Shown: positions 1 to 8,098, numbered from the stretch's first letter. The stretch: 16,359 nucleotides of DNA from JBDUDK01 sp040002995 (GCA_040002995.1 JBDUDK010000130.1:1-16359); one strand, 5' to 3'. Translations and numbers: made by a program. Notes: generated by a model from the sequence alone, not told the origin.

Positions 1-279
1 CAGGCCGAGTTCGACATCATGTACGGCAAGGGCATCAGCCGCGAGGGCTCGCTCCTCGATATCGCGGTCGAGCTCACCATCGTGAAGAAGTCGGGGGCCT
101 GGTTCACCTACGAAGGTGAGCAACTCGGTCAGGGTCGTGAGAACGCCAAGGCCTTCCTCGCCGAGAACCCCGAGATCATGGTCGACATCTCCGAGAAGGT
201 GAAGGTCACCGCCGGCATAGGCCAGACGCCACCGGACGAGTTCTCGCCGAACGACGACGCCCCGATCAGCCTCGACTGA
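1..279 (+). CDS. recA: RecA recombinase, C-terminal fragment
   Basis: This is the last 92 residues of RecA; the 5' part lies outside the window. RecA coats single-stranded DNA, drives homologous recombination and acts as co-protease for LexA cleavage in the SOS response. The visible part contains the conserved C-terminal stretch with MYGKGISREG, the DIAVELTIVKKSGAWFTYEG block and GQGRENAKAFL, followed by a short acidic tail ending in ISLD. The reading frame is open from base 1 and stops with TGA at 277-279. Its SOS substrate LexA is encoded 7 kb downstream. Only 46 bp separate it from miaB, so recX, which follows recA in many actinobacteria, is not present here. Recognition of the family is secure. 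Confidence 0.97.
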   Translation, partial: QAEFDIMYGKGISREGSLLDIAVELTIVKKSGAWFTYEGEQLGQGRENAKAFLAENPEIMVDISEKVKVTAGIGQTPPDEFSPNDDAPISLD

Positions 280-313
280 CCCATAGGCATAGTCGCGCCC
301 GCCTGCGCCCACG

Positions 314-319
314 TATCCT
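314..319 (+). promoter_or_regulatory. Putative -10 box of a leaderless miaB promoter
   Basis: TATCCT lies exactly 6 nt before the miaB ATG and matches the actinobacterial TANNNT -10 pattern. Transcription would start at or next to the A of the ATG. No Shine-Dalgarno sequence precedes the start and no clear -35 is seen. The same arrangement recurs upstream of dapD, lexA, nrdR and the DUF222 gene, which supports the reading. Confidence 0.5.
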
Positions 320-325
320 CAGCGG

Positions 326-1741
326 ATGACGCGCCGCTACATCGTGCGCACCTTCGGGTGCCAGATGAACGAACACGACTCGGAGCGCATCGCGGGTCTG
401 CTCGAGGCCGACGGATTGGTGGCGGCCGCCACCGAGGCCGACGCCGACGTCATCGTCTTGAACACGTGCTGCATCCGCGAGAACGCCGACAATCGGCTCT
501 ACGGCAATCTCGGCCAGTTGAAGCGCCTCAAGGACGAGCGTCCGTCGGTCCAGCTCGTCGTGGCCGGCTGCCTTGCCCAGAAAGATCGCGATCTGGTTCG
601 AGCCAGGGCGCCCTACGTCGACGTCGTCTTGGGTACGCACAACGTGCACCGCGCCGCGGCCCTCGTGAACGAGGCGCGCGCGGGCGGTGCCATCACCGAG
701 ATCTTCGACGAATCGGTCGCCGACGACGACGTGCTCTTTCCTTCGGCGTTGCCGGCCCGCCGCAACGTCGGCCACGCCGCGTGGGTCACGATCCAGATCG
801 GGTGTGACAACTCATGCGCGTTCTGCATCGTGCCCGCCGTTCGAGGTCCCGAAATCAGCCGGCCGTTCGCGTCGGTAGTAGACGAGGTCAGGCGGTTGGC
901 TGCCGACGGGGTTACCGAGGTCACCCTCCTCGGTCAGAACGTCAACAGCTACGGCCGTGATCTCGCGCTGCAGGCGCGCCGCCTCGCGGGTAGTGGCTCG
1001 TCGCGGCCGCTCTTCGCAGAGCTCTTGCGGGCGGTGGGCGCGGTCGACGGCATTCGTCGCGTTCGTTACACGAGCCCGCACCCGAAGGATCTGCGGGCCG
1101 ACACGATCGCGGCGATGGCGGCCACCCCGTCGGTATGCGAGCACCTCCATCTGCCCGTGCAGTCCGGCAGCGACCGCGTCCTGGCCGCGATGCACCGTGG
1201 CTACACCGCGGAGCGCTATCTGCGGAAGCTCACCGCCGCCCGCGCCGCGATCGACGATCTTGCCGTCACCACCGACCTGATCGTCGGCTTCCCCGGCGAG
1301 ACCGACGCCGACATGGAGCGCACGCTCGAGCTGGTCGCCGCAGCGGAGTACGACAGCGCGTACACCTTTATCTACTCGCCCCGGCCCGGCACGGAAGCGG
1401 CCGAGCGTGTTGCCCATTTCGTCCCGGCACATGTCTGTGCCGATCGATTCGAACGCCTGCGGGTCGTGGTCGAGCGCTCCGCCCTCGGCAAGCACCGGGC
1501 GCGCGTCGGCCGCGACGAAGAGGTGGTCGTCGAAGGTCCGTCGAAGAAGGATCCCTCGGTGCTCACCGGTCGAACGCGCCAGAACAAGCTCGTCCATTTC
1601 GCGCCCGTGGAACCGTTGGCCCGGGGCTCGTACGCGGTGGTTACCGTCACGGGCGCCGCGCCGCACCATCTCACCGGGGAGCTTGTGGAGGTACTCGCCG
1701 GGCCACGGCACAAGGTGCGCCTCCCCGTACTCGCCGGGTGA
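326..1741 (+). CDS. miaB: tRNA-2-methylthio-N6-dimethylallyladenosine synthase (MiaB)
   Basis: MiaB is a radical-SAM methylthiotransferase. It adds a methylthio group to i6A37 of tRNAs reading UNN codons, giving ms2i6A37. All three parts of the family are visible in 471 residues. The N-terminal UPF0004 domain has cluster cysteines C12, C48 and C82. The radical-SAM domain has the Cx3Cx2C motif at C160, C164 and C167 in IQIGCDNSCAFCIVP. The C-terminal TRAM domain covers roughly residues 388-458. Length is normal. The ATG at 326 is favoured because it starts directly on the YIVRTFGCQMN block and sits 6 nt after a TATCCT box. The stop overlaps the miaA start by 4 bases (GTGA). MiaA makes its substrate, so the two genes form a two-step modification unit. 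Confidence 0.97.
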   Translation: MTRRYIVRTFGCQMNEHDSERIAGLLEADGLVAAATEADADVIVLNTCCIRENADNRLYGNLGQLKRLKDERPSVQLVVAGCLAQKDRDLVRARAPYVDVVLGTHNVHRAAALVNEARAGGAITEIFDESVADDDVLFPSALPARRNVGHAAWVTIQIGCDNSCAFCIVPAVRGPEISRPFASVVDEVRRLAADGVTEVTLLGQNVNSYGRDLALQARRLAGSGSSRPLFAELLRAVGAVDGIRRVRYTSPHPKDLRADTIAAMAATPSVCEHLHLPVQSGSDRVLAAMHRGYTAERYLRKLTAARAAIDDLAVTTDLIVGFPGETDADMERTLELVAAAEYDSAYTFIYSPRPGTEAAERVAHFVPAHVCADRFERLRVVVERSALGKHRARVGRDEEVVVEGPSKKDPSVLTGRTRQNKLVHFAPVEPLARGSYAVVTVTGAAPHHLTGELVEVLAGPRHKVRLPVLAG

Positions 1742-2640
1742 ACGCGCCGGCCGTAGCCATCGTCGGACCCACCGCCAGCGGTAAGTCCGCGCTCGCGTTG
1801 GCCGTCGCCCGTGAACGTGGAGGAGTCGAAATCGCATCGGTCGATTCGATGCAGGTGTATCGAGACATGGACATCGGTACGGCCAAGCCGACCGCGGCCG
1901 ACCGAGCGGCTGTGCCCCATCACCTCATCGACTTCGTCGACCCCACCGAAGAGTTCACCGTTGTCGACTTCCGGCGCGAGTACGACCGCGTCAGTGCGGC
2001 CATCGCCACTCGCGGCGCGGCCGCACTTCTCGTGGGCGGCACCGGCCTGTATGTCCGCGCCGTAGTCGATCGCCTCGAGCCACCGGGGGAGTGGCCAGAA
2101 CTGCGGGCCGATCTCGAACACGACAGCGATACGCAAGCTCTGCACGAGCGCCTGCGGGGGCTCGACCCGCGCGCCGCCACGAAGACCACCCCCGCGAACC
2201 GGCGCCGCATCGTGCGCGCCCTCGAGGTCACGTTGGGAAGCGGTAAGCCGTTCAGCTCCTTCGGTCCCGGTCTCGACACCTACCCGCCCACCGACGTGCC
2301 CCAGATTGGGCTTCGAGTTGCCCGCCCGGTGCTCGCGGCGCGTATCGAGGCTCGTCTCCACGCCCAGATGGACGCGGGTTTCCTCGACGAGGTGCGGACT
2401 CTCGCGGGGCGGCAGTTGTCTCGCACGGCCGGCCAAGCCCTCGGGTACCGCGAACTGCTCGGCCACCTGCAGGGCCGGTACTCACTCACCCAGGCCGTCG
2501 AGCTCGCGATCACCCGCACCCGCCAGTTCGCGGTGCGCCAAGAGCGTTGGTTTCGGCGTGACCCCCGCGTACGGTGGGCCACCGTCGACGACAATTGCCT
2601 CGCCGCTCTGCCCCTAGTCCTGGAAGCCTTGTCCCCCTGA
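1738..2640 (+). CDS. miaA: tRNA dimethylallyltransferase (MiaA)
   Basis: MiaA transfers the dimethylallyl group of DMAPP to N6 of adenosine 37 of tRNA, giving i6A37, the substrate of the MiaB encoded just upstream. The 300-residue protein has the P-loop GPTASGKS at residues 10-17 and the DSMQVYR segment with the catalytic Asp (D37). It also has the GGTGLYVRAV motif near residue 100 and the C-terminal RQFAVRQERWFRRDP motif that contacts tRNA. The same frame is open far upstream, but the family starts just before the P-loop. The GTG at 1738 is therefore chosen: it overlaps the miaB stop as GTGA and gives the usual length. No Shine-Dalgarno sequence is visible, consistent with translational coupling. 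Confidence 0.96.
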   Translation: MNAPAVAIVGPTASGKSALALAVARERGGVEIASVDSMQVYRDMDIGTAKPTAADRAAVPHHLIDFVDPTEEFTVVDFRREYDRVSAAIATRGAAALLVGGTGLYVRAVVDRLEPPGEWPELRADLEHDSDTQALHERLRGLDPRAATKTTPANRRRIVRALEVTLGSGKPFSSFGPGLDTYPPTDVPQIGLRVARPVLAARIEARLHAQMDAGFLDEVRTLAGRQLSRTAGQALGYRELLGHLQGRYSLTQAVELAITRTRQFAVRQERWFRRDPRVRWATVDDNCLAALPLVLEALSP

Positions 2641-3428
2641 TGCCCCATCTCACGCTCACCAAGCACCATGGCCTGGGCAACGACTTCCTCGTCGCGGCGA
2701 ACGTCCCGGCCGGCGTCGACCTTCCCGCGCTGGCGCGTCGTGTGTGCGACCGCCGCCGGGGCCTTGGCGCCGACGGTCTCCTCGCGTGGGAGCCGGGTGA
2801 ACCGGCCCGCATGGTGCTGCACAACTCCGACGGCTCGCGCGCGGAGATGAGCGGGAACGGCATCCGTTGCCTCGCCCAGGCGATGGCCCGTCACCTCGGA
2901 TTGGTCAGTGGCCGCATGCGCATCGACACCGATGCGGGCATTCGCGAGATCACCTTCGCTCCCACCGACGACCCCGCCACCATCACCGCGTCGGTGGCGA
3001 TGGGTGAGGTGACCTCTATTGCGGCCCCTTCGAGCTGGCCGGCCCTGGGAGTCGACCCCATGCGGCCCGTCGCCCATCTCGCGCTCGGTAATCCGCACGC
3101 GGTCCTGCTCACCGACGATGTCAACGCCGTCGATATCGGCGTGCTCGGCGGGCGGGTGCCCGAGGTCAACCTCGAGGTCATCGAGGCCGGCCCCGAGCCC
3201 GACGCCGTCACCATGCGCGTCCACGAACGCGGCGCCGGCGTCACCGAGGCGTGCGGCACCGGTGCCTGCGCGGCGGCGTTCGCGGCGAGGGCGTGGGGTC
3301 TGTACGGCGGCGAAGCCATCACCGTGCACATGGACGGGGGCGACGCACGGGTCGAGTTCGGCCCGGGCGACCAGGTCACCCTCGTCGGACCGGCCACGTT
3401 CGTCGCGACGATCGAGATCGAGATCTGA
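2640..3428 (+). CDS. dapF: Diaminopimelate epimerase (DapF)
   Basis: DapF interconverts LL- and meso-diaminopimelate in lysine and peptidoglycan biosynthesis, using two cysteines as acid/base pair and no cofactor. Both are visible in this 262-residue protein: C77 in MSGNGIRC and C205 in EACGTGACAA. The N-terminal HGLGNDFL and the HNSDGSRAE block are also typical. The frame is open further upstream, but the ATG at 2640 begins the family sequence and overlaps the miaA stop by one base (TGATG). The usual aromatic and valine variants in the NPHCV and GVNVEF motifs are changed here (NPHAV, VNLEV), a mild divergence that does not touch the catalytic residues. It shares the operon with dapC and lies 3 kb from dapD. 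Confidence 0.96.
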   Translation: MPHLTLTKHHGLGNDFLVAANVPAGVDLPALARRVCDRRRGLGADGLLAWEPGEPARMVLHNSDGSRAEMSGNGIRCLAQAMARHLGLVSGRMRIDTDAGIREITFAPTDDPATITASVAMGEVTSIAAPSSWPALGVDPMRPVAHLALGNPHAVLLTDDVNAVDIGVLGGRVPEVNLEVIEAGPEPDAVTMRVHERGAGVTEACGTGACAAAFAARAWGLYGGEAITVHMDGGDARVEFGPGDQVTLVGPATFVATIEIEI

Positions 3429-4717
3429 TGCCGTACAACGAGGCGCTCGGCGGCACGCTGATCGAACGGGCGATCCGGGAGCGGATCGTGCTCGTGGGCG
3501 TGACGATGCCACCGGCCACCGACGACGACACCGAAGCGCACCTCGACGAGCTCGGCCTGCTCGTCGACACCGCGGGCGCCGACGAGGTGGCCCGTATCGT
3601 GCAGCGGCGCAACGCACCCGACCCGGCCACCTTCATCGGTAAGGGCAAGGCGCAAGAGCTCCGGGAGCTCTGTCTGGAGGTCGACGCCGACACGGTCGTG
3701 TTCGACAACGAGTTGAGTCCGGGCCAGCAGTACAACCTCGAGAAGCTGCTCGGCCGCACCGCCCTCGATCGCACCGCAGTAATCCTCGACATCTTCGCCC
3801 AGAACGCCCACACCCTCGAAGGCAAGGCCCAGGTCGAGCTGGCCCTCCTGCGCTACCGCCTGCCCCGACTCCGCAGGGGCGCCACCGCGGGGCTGTCGCA
3901 GCAAGCCGGCGGTATCGGCACGCGTGGTCCGGGGGAGACCAAGCTCGAGGTCGATCGGCGACGCATTCAACGCCGCATCACGAAGCTCGAAGTCGACCTG
4001 CGTGATCTTCAGCGGCAGCGGCAGCTGCAGCGCAAGGCCCGCACGCGTAGCCGGCTGCAGCGCGTGTCAATCGTCGGGTACACGAACGCCGGCAAGTCGA
4101 CACTCCTGAACCGGCTAACCGACGCGGGTGTGCTCGTGGAAAACCGTTTGTTCGCCACGCTTGATCCCACGACCCGACGACTCGAACTGCCCGGTGGGGA
4201 GGCCGTTCTGCTGAGCGACACCGTGGGCTTCGTCCGCAAGCTTCCTCATCAGCTCGTCGAAGCGTTCAAGTCGACGCTCGAGGTCGTGGCCGAGGCCGAC
4301 CTTCTCATTCACGTCGTCGACGCCACCGCGGCCGATCCTCAGGAACAGATCGACGCGGTGCGCACCGTGCTCGACGAGATCGGCGCCGGCCGGGTGCCAG
4401 AGTTGCTCGCGCTCAACAAGGCCGACCTCGATCCCGATGCCGCCAAGCGCATGGTCGAGGCACAACCGGGCTCGGTGGCGCTGTCGGCCCTCACCGGCGA
4501 CGGTCTCGTCGACCTCCTGCGCACGTTGGGTGATCGCTTGCGGGCACTGGCCGCCGTCGTCGAACTCCACATCCCGTACGACCGGGGCGACGTGCTGGCC
4601 GCCGTCCATCGGGAGGGTGAGGTTGTCAGCGAGGCCCACACCGACGAGCACGTCGTGGTGCGGGCCCGGCTGGATGCCGCGTCGGTCGGGAAGCTGCAAG
4701 CATTCCTCGCGTCATGA
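3428..4717 (+). CDS. hflX: GTPase HflX
   Basis: HflX is a ribosome-binding GTPase that splits stalled or stressed ribosomes. The 429-residue protein begins with the HflX N-terminal domain, including FIGKGKAQEL at residues 69-78, LSPGQQYNLE and the DIFAQNAHTLEGKAQVELA segment. A basic, coiled linker rich in Arg, Lys and Gln follows (about residues 175-210). The G domain has G1 GYTNAGKS at 217-224, LFATLDPTTR as the G2 region, G3 DTVGF at 264-268 and G4 NKAD at 330-333. The ATG at 3428 overlaps the dapF stop by one base. Length and domain order are normal. The final codons overlap the next gene by 4 bases. The linkage miaA-dapF-hflX is also seen in mycobacteria. Confidence 0.96.
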   Translation: MPYNEALGGTLIERAIRERIVLVGVTMPPATDDDTEAHLDELGLLVDTAGADEVARIVQRRNAPDPATFIGKGKAQELRELCLEVDADTVVFDNELSPGQQYNLEKLLGRTALDRTAVILDIFAQNAHTLEGKAQVELALLRYRLPRLRRGATAGLSQQAGGIGTRGPGETKLEVDRRRIQRRITKLEVDLRDLQRQRQLQRKARTRSRLQRVSIVGYTNAGKSTLLNRLTDAGVLVENRLFATLDPTTRRLELPGGEAVLLSDTVGFVRKLPHQLVEAFKSTLEVVAEADLLIHVVDATAADPQEQIDAVRTVLDEIGAGRVPELLALNKADLDPDAAKRMVEAQPGSVALSALTGDGLVDLLRTLGDRLRALAAVVELHIPYDRGDVLAAVHREGEVVSEAHTDEHVVVRARLDAASVGKLQAFLAS

Positions 4718-5835
4718 AGCCGTTCGAACCCCCGGCCTACCCCTACGACCGTCTCGACGGCGCGAAGGCCAAAGCGGCCGCGCTCGAAGGGGGACTCGTC
4801 GACTTCTCGGTCGGCACCCCGTGCGATCCTCCGGCGCCGGCCGTACTGGCCGCATTGGCCTCGTCCGACACCGAACGGGGCTACCCGCCATCGATCGGGT
4901 CGCCGCAGTTGCGAGAGGCCGCCGCGGGCTGGATCCACCGGCGGTTCGGGTTTCATGCGGCCCCGGGCGACATCGCCGCGTGCGTCGGCACGAAGGAGTT
5001 CGTGGGCACGCTGCCCCAATGGCTGAAGCTGCGCCGGCCCGATCGCGACACCGTCCTGTATCCCGCGGTGGCCTACCCCACCTATGAGATGGGCGCCATC
5101 CTGGCCGGCTGTCGCGCCGTGGCCGTACCGGTCGACGAGGCGTTTCGTTTGCGCCTCGACGCCATCGAGGCGGCCGACGCCGCTCGCGCGCTGTGCCTGT
5201 GGGTGAACACGCCGGGCAACCCCGCGGGCAACCTCGATGACCTCGGGGCGGTCGCCGCATGGGGACGCCGGCGCGGCGTGCCCGTCTTCAGCGATGAGTG
5301 CTATGTCGAGTTCACGTGGGACGGTCCACCGCACTCGATCCTCGAGCACGGCACCGAAGGCGTGGTGGCCGTGCACTCGTTGTCGAAACGCTCCAACCTG
5401 GCGGGCCTGCGCGTCGGCTTCTACGCGGGCGACACCGATCTCGTGCACTACCTCTCCGAAGTGCGCAAGCACGTGGGGATGATGGTGCCGGGCCCGGCAC
5501 AGGCGGCCGGTGTCGCCGCCCTCGATGATGACGAGCATGTGGTCGCCCAGCGGGCGCGCTACCGACGTCGCCTCGAACGGGTACGGGAGATCCTGCGGGC
5601 GTGGGACGGTGTCGACGCGCCGCTTCCGGGTGGCGGCTTCTACCTCTGGGCACCCGTCGACGACCCGTGGGGATTCACCGACCGTCTCGCGGCGGAAGGC
5701 GGCGCCCTGGTCAGCCCCGGTGAGTTCTACGGCACGGCGGCCGAGGGCCACGTGCGGATCGCTGTAGTGCAACCCGATGAGCGGATCGAACTCGTGGCGG
5801 AGCGGCTGGGGGCCAAGAGGTTGGGGGCTACATGA
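4714..5835 (+). CDS. dapC: Succinyldiaminopimelate transaminase (DapC-type class I aminotransferase)
   Basis: This is a PLP-dependent fold-type I aminotransferase of 373 residues. Family features are the substrate-loop region around GYPPSIGSPQLREA, the NTPGNPAGN motif, SDECYVEF, and the PLP-binding lysine K225 in SLSKRSNLAGLRVGF. A terminal arginine is likely in the HVRIAVVQPDERI segment. Actinobacterial proteins with this sequence profile are annotated as N-succinyldiaminopimelate aminotransferase. The specific role is inferred from that resemblance and from the neighbours dapF (same operon) and dapD (downstream), which act in the succinylase branch of lysine synthesis. The ATG at 4714 overlaps the hflX stop as ATGA. 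A broader aminotransferase specificity cannot be excluded from sequence alone. Confidence 0.85.
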   Translation: MKPFEPPAYPYDRLDGAKAKAAALEGGLVDFSVGTPCDPPAPAVLAALASSDTERGYPPSIGSPQLREAAAGWIHRRFGFHAAPGDIAACVGTKEFVGTLPQWLKLRRPDRDTVLYPAVAYPTYEMGAILAGCRAVAVPVDEAFRLRLDAIEAADAARALCLWVNTPGNPAGNLDDLGAVAAWGRRRGVPVFSDECYVEFTWDGPPHSILEHGTEGVVAVHSLSKRSNLAGLRVGFYAGDTDLVHYLSEVRKHVGMMVPGPAQAAGVAALDDDEHVVAQRARYRRRLERVREILRAWDGVDAPLPGGGFYLWAPVDDPWGFTDRLAAEGGALVSPGEFYGTAAEGHVRIAVVQPDERIELVAERLGAKRLGAT

Positions 5836-6590
5836 CGATGACGGTGCCCTTCACCGCCGAGATCACCCCCGCCAAGCGGTGGTACTGGCTGGGCTCACTC
5901 GCCATCGCGGCGGGCGTCATCGCGGGCACGGTCGTCGCCGTCAGCGGCATCGTCACCGCGGTCCGCCAGGTCGACCACTTCGCTCGTATCGTCGTGCCGG
6001 GCCAGGCCGAGCTGTCGTTCGCGAAAGCCGGCAAGTACACGATCTACTACGAGTACCGCAGCGAGGTCGACGGCCAGACATTCGACACCGACCACGACAT
6101 ACCCACGGGCCTGAAGGTGACGATCACCGACGCCAAAGGCAACGCGATTGATTCAGTGCAACGCTACGACGGTGACCTTTCCGTCTCTTCGAGCGGGATC
6201 GCCGGGAAGGCGGTGTTCACGTTCAGGCTCACCGAGCCCGGCAACTACTTCATCGCGGCCCAGACCGCGAACGCGCGACAGAGCAACTTCGTGTTGTCGG
6301 TGGGCAAAGGGTTCGCCGGGCGCGTCCTACGCGCGCTCCTCTTTGGCGGTCTCCTGGCCCTCGCCGGCCTCATAATCGGGATCCCCGTCATTATCCGAAC
6401 GGCGGTGAAACGCGGGCGGGAAAAGCGCGCTCGTCAGCAACTCCAGGGCCCGCCTCCGGGCGGCTGGCCGCAGTACCAGGGGTGGCAGGGTTATGTGGCG
6501 CCCGGCCCGGTGACCGCACCACCTACGAGACCTCCCACGGGTCCGCCTACCGGTTCGTGGGCCCCACCGTCGGGTCCGCCCTCCGGCTGA
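5832..6590 (+). CDS. Unrecognised two-pass membrane protein with Pro/Gly-rich C-terminal tail
   Basis: No named family is recognised. The 252-residue protein has a first membrane segment at about residues 17-44 and a second at about 168-188. Between them lie roughly 120 residues that should be on the outside and look like a small beta-rich domain (many alternating hydrophobic and Thr/Ser/Tyr residues, including GKYTIYYEYRSEVDG and FRLTEPGNYFIAAQT). After the second segment come a cluster of Arg/Lys (positive-inside) and a low-complexity tail rich in Pro, Gly, Trp and Tyr (about 206-252). Actinobacterial membrane proteins often carry such tails, possibly for protein-protein contact. The ATG at 5832 overlaps the dapC stop (ATGA); a second ATG is at 5838. 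It is the last gene of the overlapped operon. Confidence 0.8.
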   Translation: MTMTVPFTAEITPAKRWYWLGSLAIAAGVIAGTVVAVSGIVTAVRQVDHFARIVVPGQAELSFAKAGKYTIYYEYRSEVDGQTFDTDHDIPTGLKVTITDAKGNAIDSVQRYDGDLSVSSSGIAGKAVFTFRLTEPGNYFIAAQTANARQSNFVLSVGKGFAGRVLRALLFGGLLALAGLIIGIPVIIRTAVKRGREKRARQQLQGPPPGGWPQYQGWQGYVAPGPVTAPPTRPPTGPPTGSWAPPSGPPSG

Positions 6591-6596
6591 CGCGGT

Positions 6597-6602
6597 TACC
6601 CT
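6597..6602 (+). promoter_or_regulatory. Putative -10 box of a leaderless dapD promoter
   Basis: TACCCT sits 6 nt before the dapD ATG and only 6 bp after the stop of the preceding gene. It fits the TANNNT pattern at the spacing expected for a leaderless transcript. No Shine-Dalgarno sequence precedes the start and no good -35 is seen. If real, dapD can be transcribed apart from the upstream operon. Confidence 0.45.
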
Positions 6603-6608
6603 CGTCGC

Positions 6609-7430
6609 ATGGGGAACCTGGAGGACCGCATCGTCGATCTGTGGGACAACCGTGCCTCACTCGACCCCGCGGACAAGGCGGCGAAGCAGACCATCCGCGA
6701 AGCCATCGACCTGCTCGACGCCGGCGAGGTCCGTGTCGCTGAACTCGTCGATGACGTCGTCGTGGTGCACACATGGCTGAAACAGGCGATCTTGCTGCTG
6801 TTTCGAATCTCGAAGATCAAGACGGTGGAGCTTGGTCCGTTCGAATACGCCGACAAGCTCCCGCTCAAGACCGGATTCAAGAAGGCTGGAGTGCGGGTAG
6901 TGCCCGGCGCGTCGGCCCGCTACGGCGCGTTCCTCGAGCCGGGCGTGATCCTGATGCCGAGCTACGTGAACATCGGCGCGCGGGTCGGAGCCGACACCAT
7001 GGTCGACACGTGGGCCACCGTCGGCTCGTGCGCCCAGATTGGCGCCAACGTCCATTTGTCGGGTGGCGTCGGCATCGGTGGTGTGCTCGAGCCACCCCAA
7101 GCCGCGCCCGTGATCGTCGAGGACGACTGCCTCATCGGGAGCCGATGCGTGGTGGCCGATGGGGCGCGAGTGGGTCGGGGCAGCGTGCTCGGCGCGGGAT
7201 GCATCCTCACGGGGTCGATCCCCGTGATCGACGCGGAGACCGGCGCCGAGGTTGGTCGTGGAATCGTGCCCGCCGGCAGCGTGTGCATTCTGGCGACGCG
7301 GCCCCGACAGTTCGGCGCACGCGAGTACGGATTGCCGTGTGTGCTGATCGTGAAGCATGTGGCCCCGGGGGAACGTCACGAGAAGGGTCAGCTCGAGCAG
7401 ATCCTGCGTGACAACGGTGCGACGCTCTGA
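6609..7430 (+). CDS. dapD: 2,3,4,5-tetrahydropyridine-2,6-dicarboxylate N-succinyltransferase (DapD)
   Basis: DapD succinylates tetrahydrodipicolinate with succinyl-CoA, the step before the DapC transaminase in lysine/diaminopimelate synthesis. The 273-residue protein has a helical N-terminal domain (about 1-95), then a left-handed parallel beta-helix built of hexapeptide repeats. Very conserved blocks are MPSYVNIGA, MVDTWATVGSCAQIG, NVHLSGGVGIGGVLEP and the VPAGSV and VIVKHV segments near the end. These match the E. coli-type enzyme in sequence and length. The mycobacterial-type DapD is longer and quite different, so this choice is notable for an actinobacterium. The ATG at 6609 is set by the family N-terminus and the -10 spacing. 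The stop abuts the lexA stop on the other strand with no gap. Confidence 0.95.
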   Translation: MGNLEDRIVDLWDNRASLDPADKAAKQTIREAIDLLDAGEVRVAELVDDVVVVHTWLKQAILLLFRISKIKTVELGPFEYADKLPLKTGFKKAGVRVVPGASARYGAFLEPGVILMPSYVNIGARVGADTMVDTWATVGSCAQIGANVHLSGGVGIGGVLEPPQAAPVIVEDDCLIGSRCVVADGARVGRGSVLGAGCILTGSIPVIDAETGAEVGRGIVPAGSVCILATRPRQFGAREYGLPCVLIVKHVAPGERHEKGQLEQILRDNGATL

Positions 7431-8063
7431 CTACAGGCGGCGCATGACGGTGACGACCTTGCCGTAGAGCTTCACGTCGTCGGCATCGAACACCATGGGC
7501 TGGAGTCGAGGGTTGGAGGGCTCGAGGACGATCTTCGCGCCCTTGCGGCGGTAGGTCTTCACGGTGCCTTCCTCGCCGGGGATACCGGCAACGACGATGT
7601 CGCCGTTGTGGGCGACGTCTTGGCATCGAGCCACGACGTAGTCACCGTCGAGGATGCCCGCGCCGATCATCGAATCGCCCCGTACCCGCAACATGAACAG
7701 CTCGCCGTCGCCCGTGAAGTCCTCAGGCAGGGGGAGCACTTCCTCGACGTTTTCCTGGGCGAGCACGTTGACGCCCGCGGCAACGTCGCCCACGAGGGGC
7801 ACGTGGCGCACCGGCCGGCGCTCGGCCACCGCACCCGTGGTGGCATCGAAATGCACCTCGATCGCGCGCGGCTTCGTGGGATCTCGCGTGAGCACGCCGA
7901 GGCGTTGCAGGGTGGCGAGGTGACTGTGCACCGTGGACGGCGACGTGAGCCCGACGGCCTCGCCGATCTCGCGCACGCTCGGCGGGTAGCCCCGCTCGCG
8001 CATCTGAAGCTCGATGAAGTCGAGGATCTCGCGCTGGCGGCCGGTGAGGACGGTGTCGGTCAT
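7431..8063 (-). CDS. lexA: SOS repressor LexA
   Basis: LexA represses DNA-damage genes and inactivates itself by RecA-stimulated autocleavage. The 210-residue protein has a winged-helix DNA-binding domain (about residues 1-70, including GYPPSVREIGEAVGL and SPSTVHSHLATLQRLG). An Ala96-Gly97 cleavage site lies in VGDVAAGVN. The S24-type peptidase domain carries nucleophile S131 in RGDSM and general base K169 in TVKTY. An in-frame start 39 bp further upstream exists, but the ATG at 8061-8063 gives the usual N-terminus and is placed exactly 6 nt after a TACGGT -10. A SOS box overlaps its -35, so autorepression is expected. It is divergent from the LysM gene and convergent with dapD. Confidence 0.97.
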   Translation of the reverse strand: MTDTVLTGRQREILDFIELQMRERGYPPSVREIGEAVGLTSPSTVHSHLATLQRLGVLTRDPTKPRAIEVHFDATTGAVAERRPVRHVPLVGDVAAGVNVLAQENVEEVLPLPEDFTGDGELFMLRVRGDSMIGAGILDGDYVVARCQDVAHNGDIVVAGIPGEEGTVKTYRRKGAKIVLEPSNPRLQPMVFDADDVKLYGKVVTVMRRL

Positions 8064-8069
8064 GGCCAA

Positions 8070-8098
8070 ACCGTACTGGTGTTCGGCATACGAGTCAA
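8070..8098 (-). promoter_or_regulatory. lexA promoter (leaderless)
   Basis: Read on the - strand, TTGACT (8093-8098) is followed by exactly 17 bp and then TACGGT (8070-8075). Six bases later comes the lexA ATG. Both hexamers and the spacing fit a sigma70-like actinobacterial promoter that yields an mRNA starting at or near the ATG. The SOS box at 8096-8109 overlaps the -35. Confidence 0.7.

Noticed and set aside
266..775. Long open frame on the - strand opposite the miaB start
   Set aside because: It is antisense to clear MiaB sequence, is Arg/Gly-rich and has no recognisable domain; a codon-bias shadow in high-GC DNA.
2280..3617. 445-residue open frame on the - strand
   Set aside because: It crosses the opposite strand of three well-recognised genes (miaA, dapF, hflX) and is low-complexity Arg/Gly/Ala sequence.
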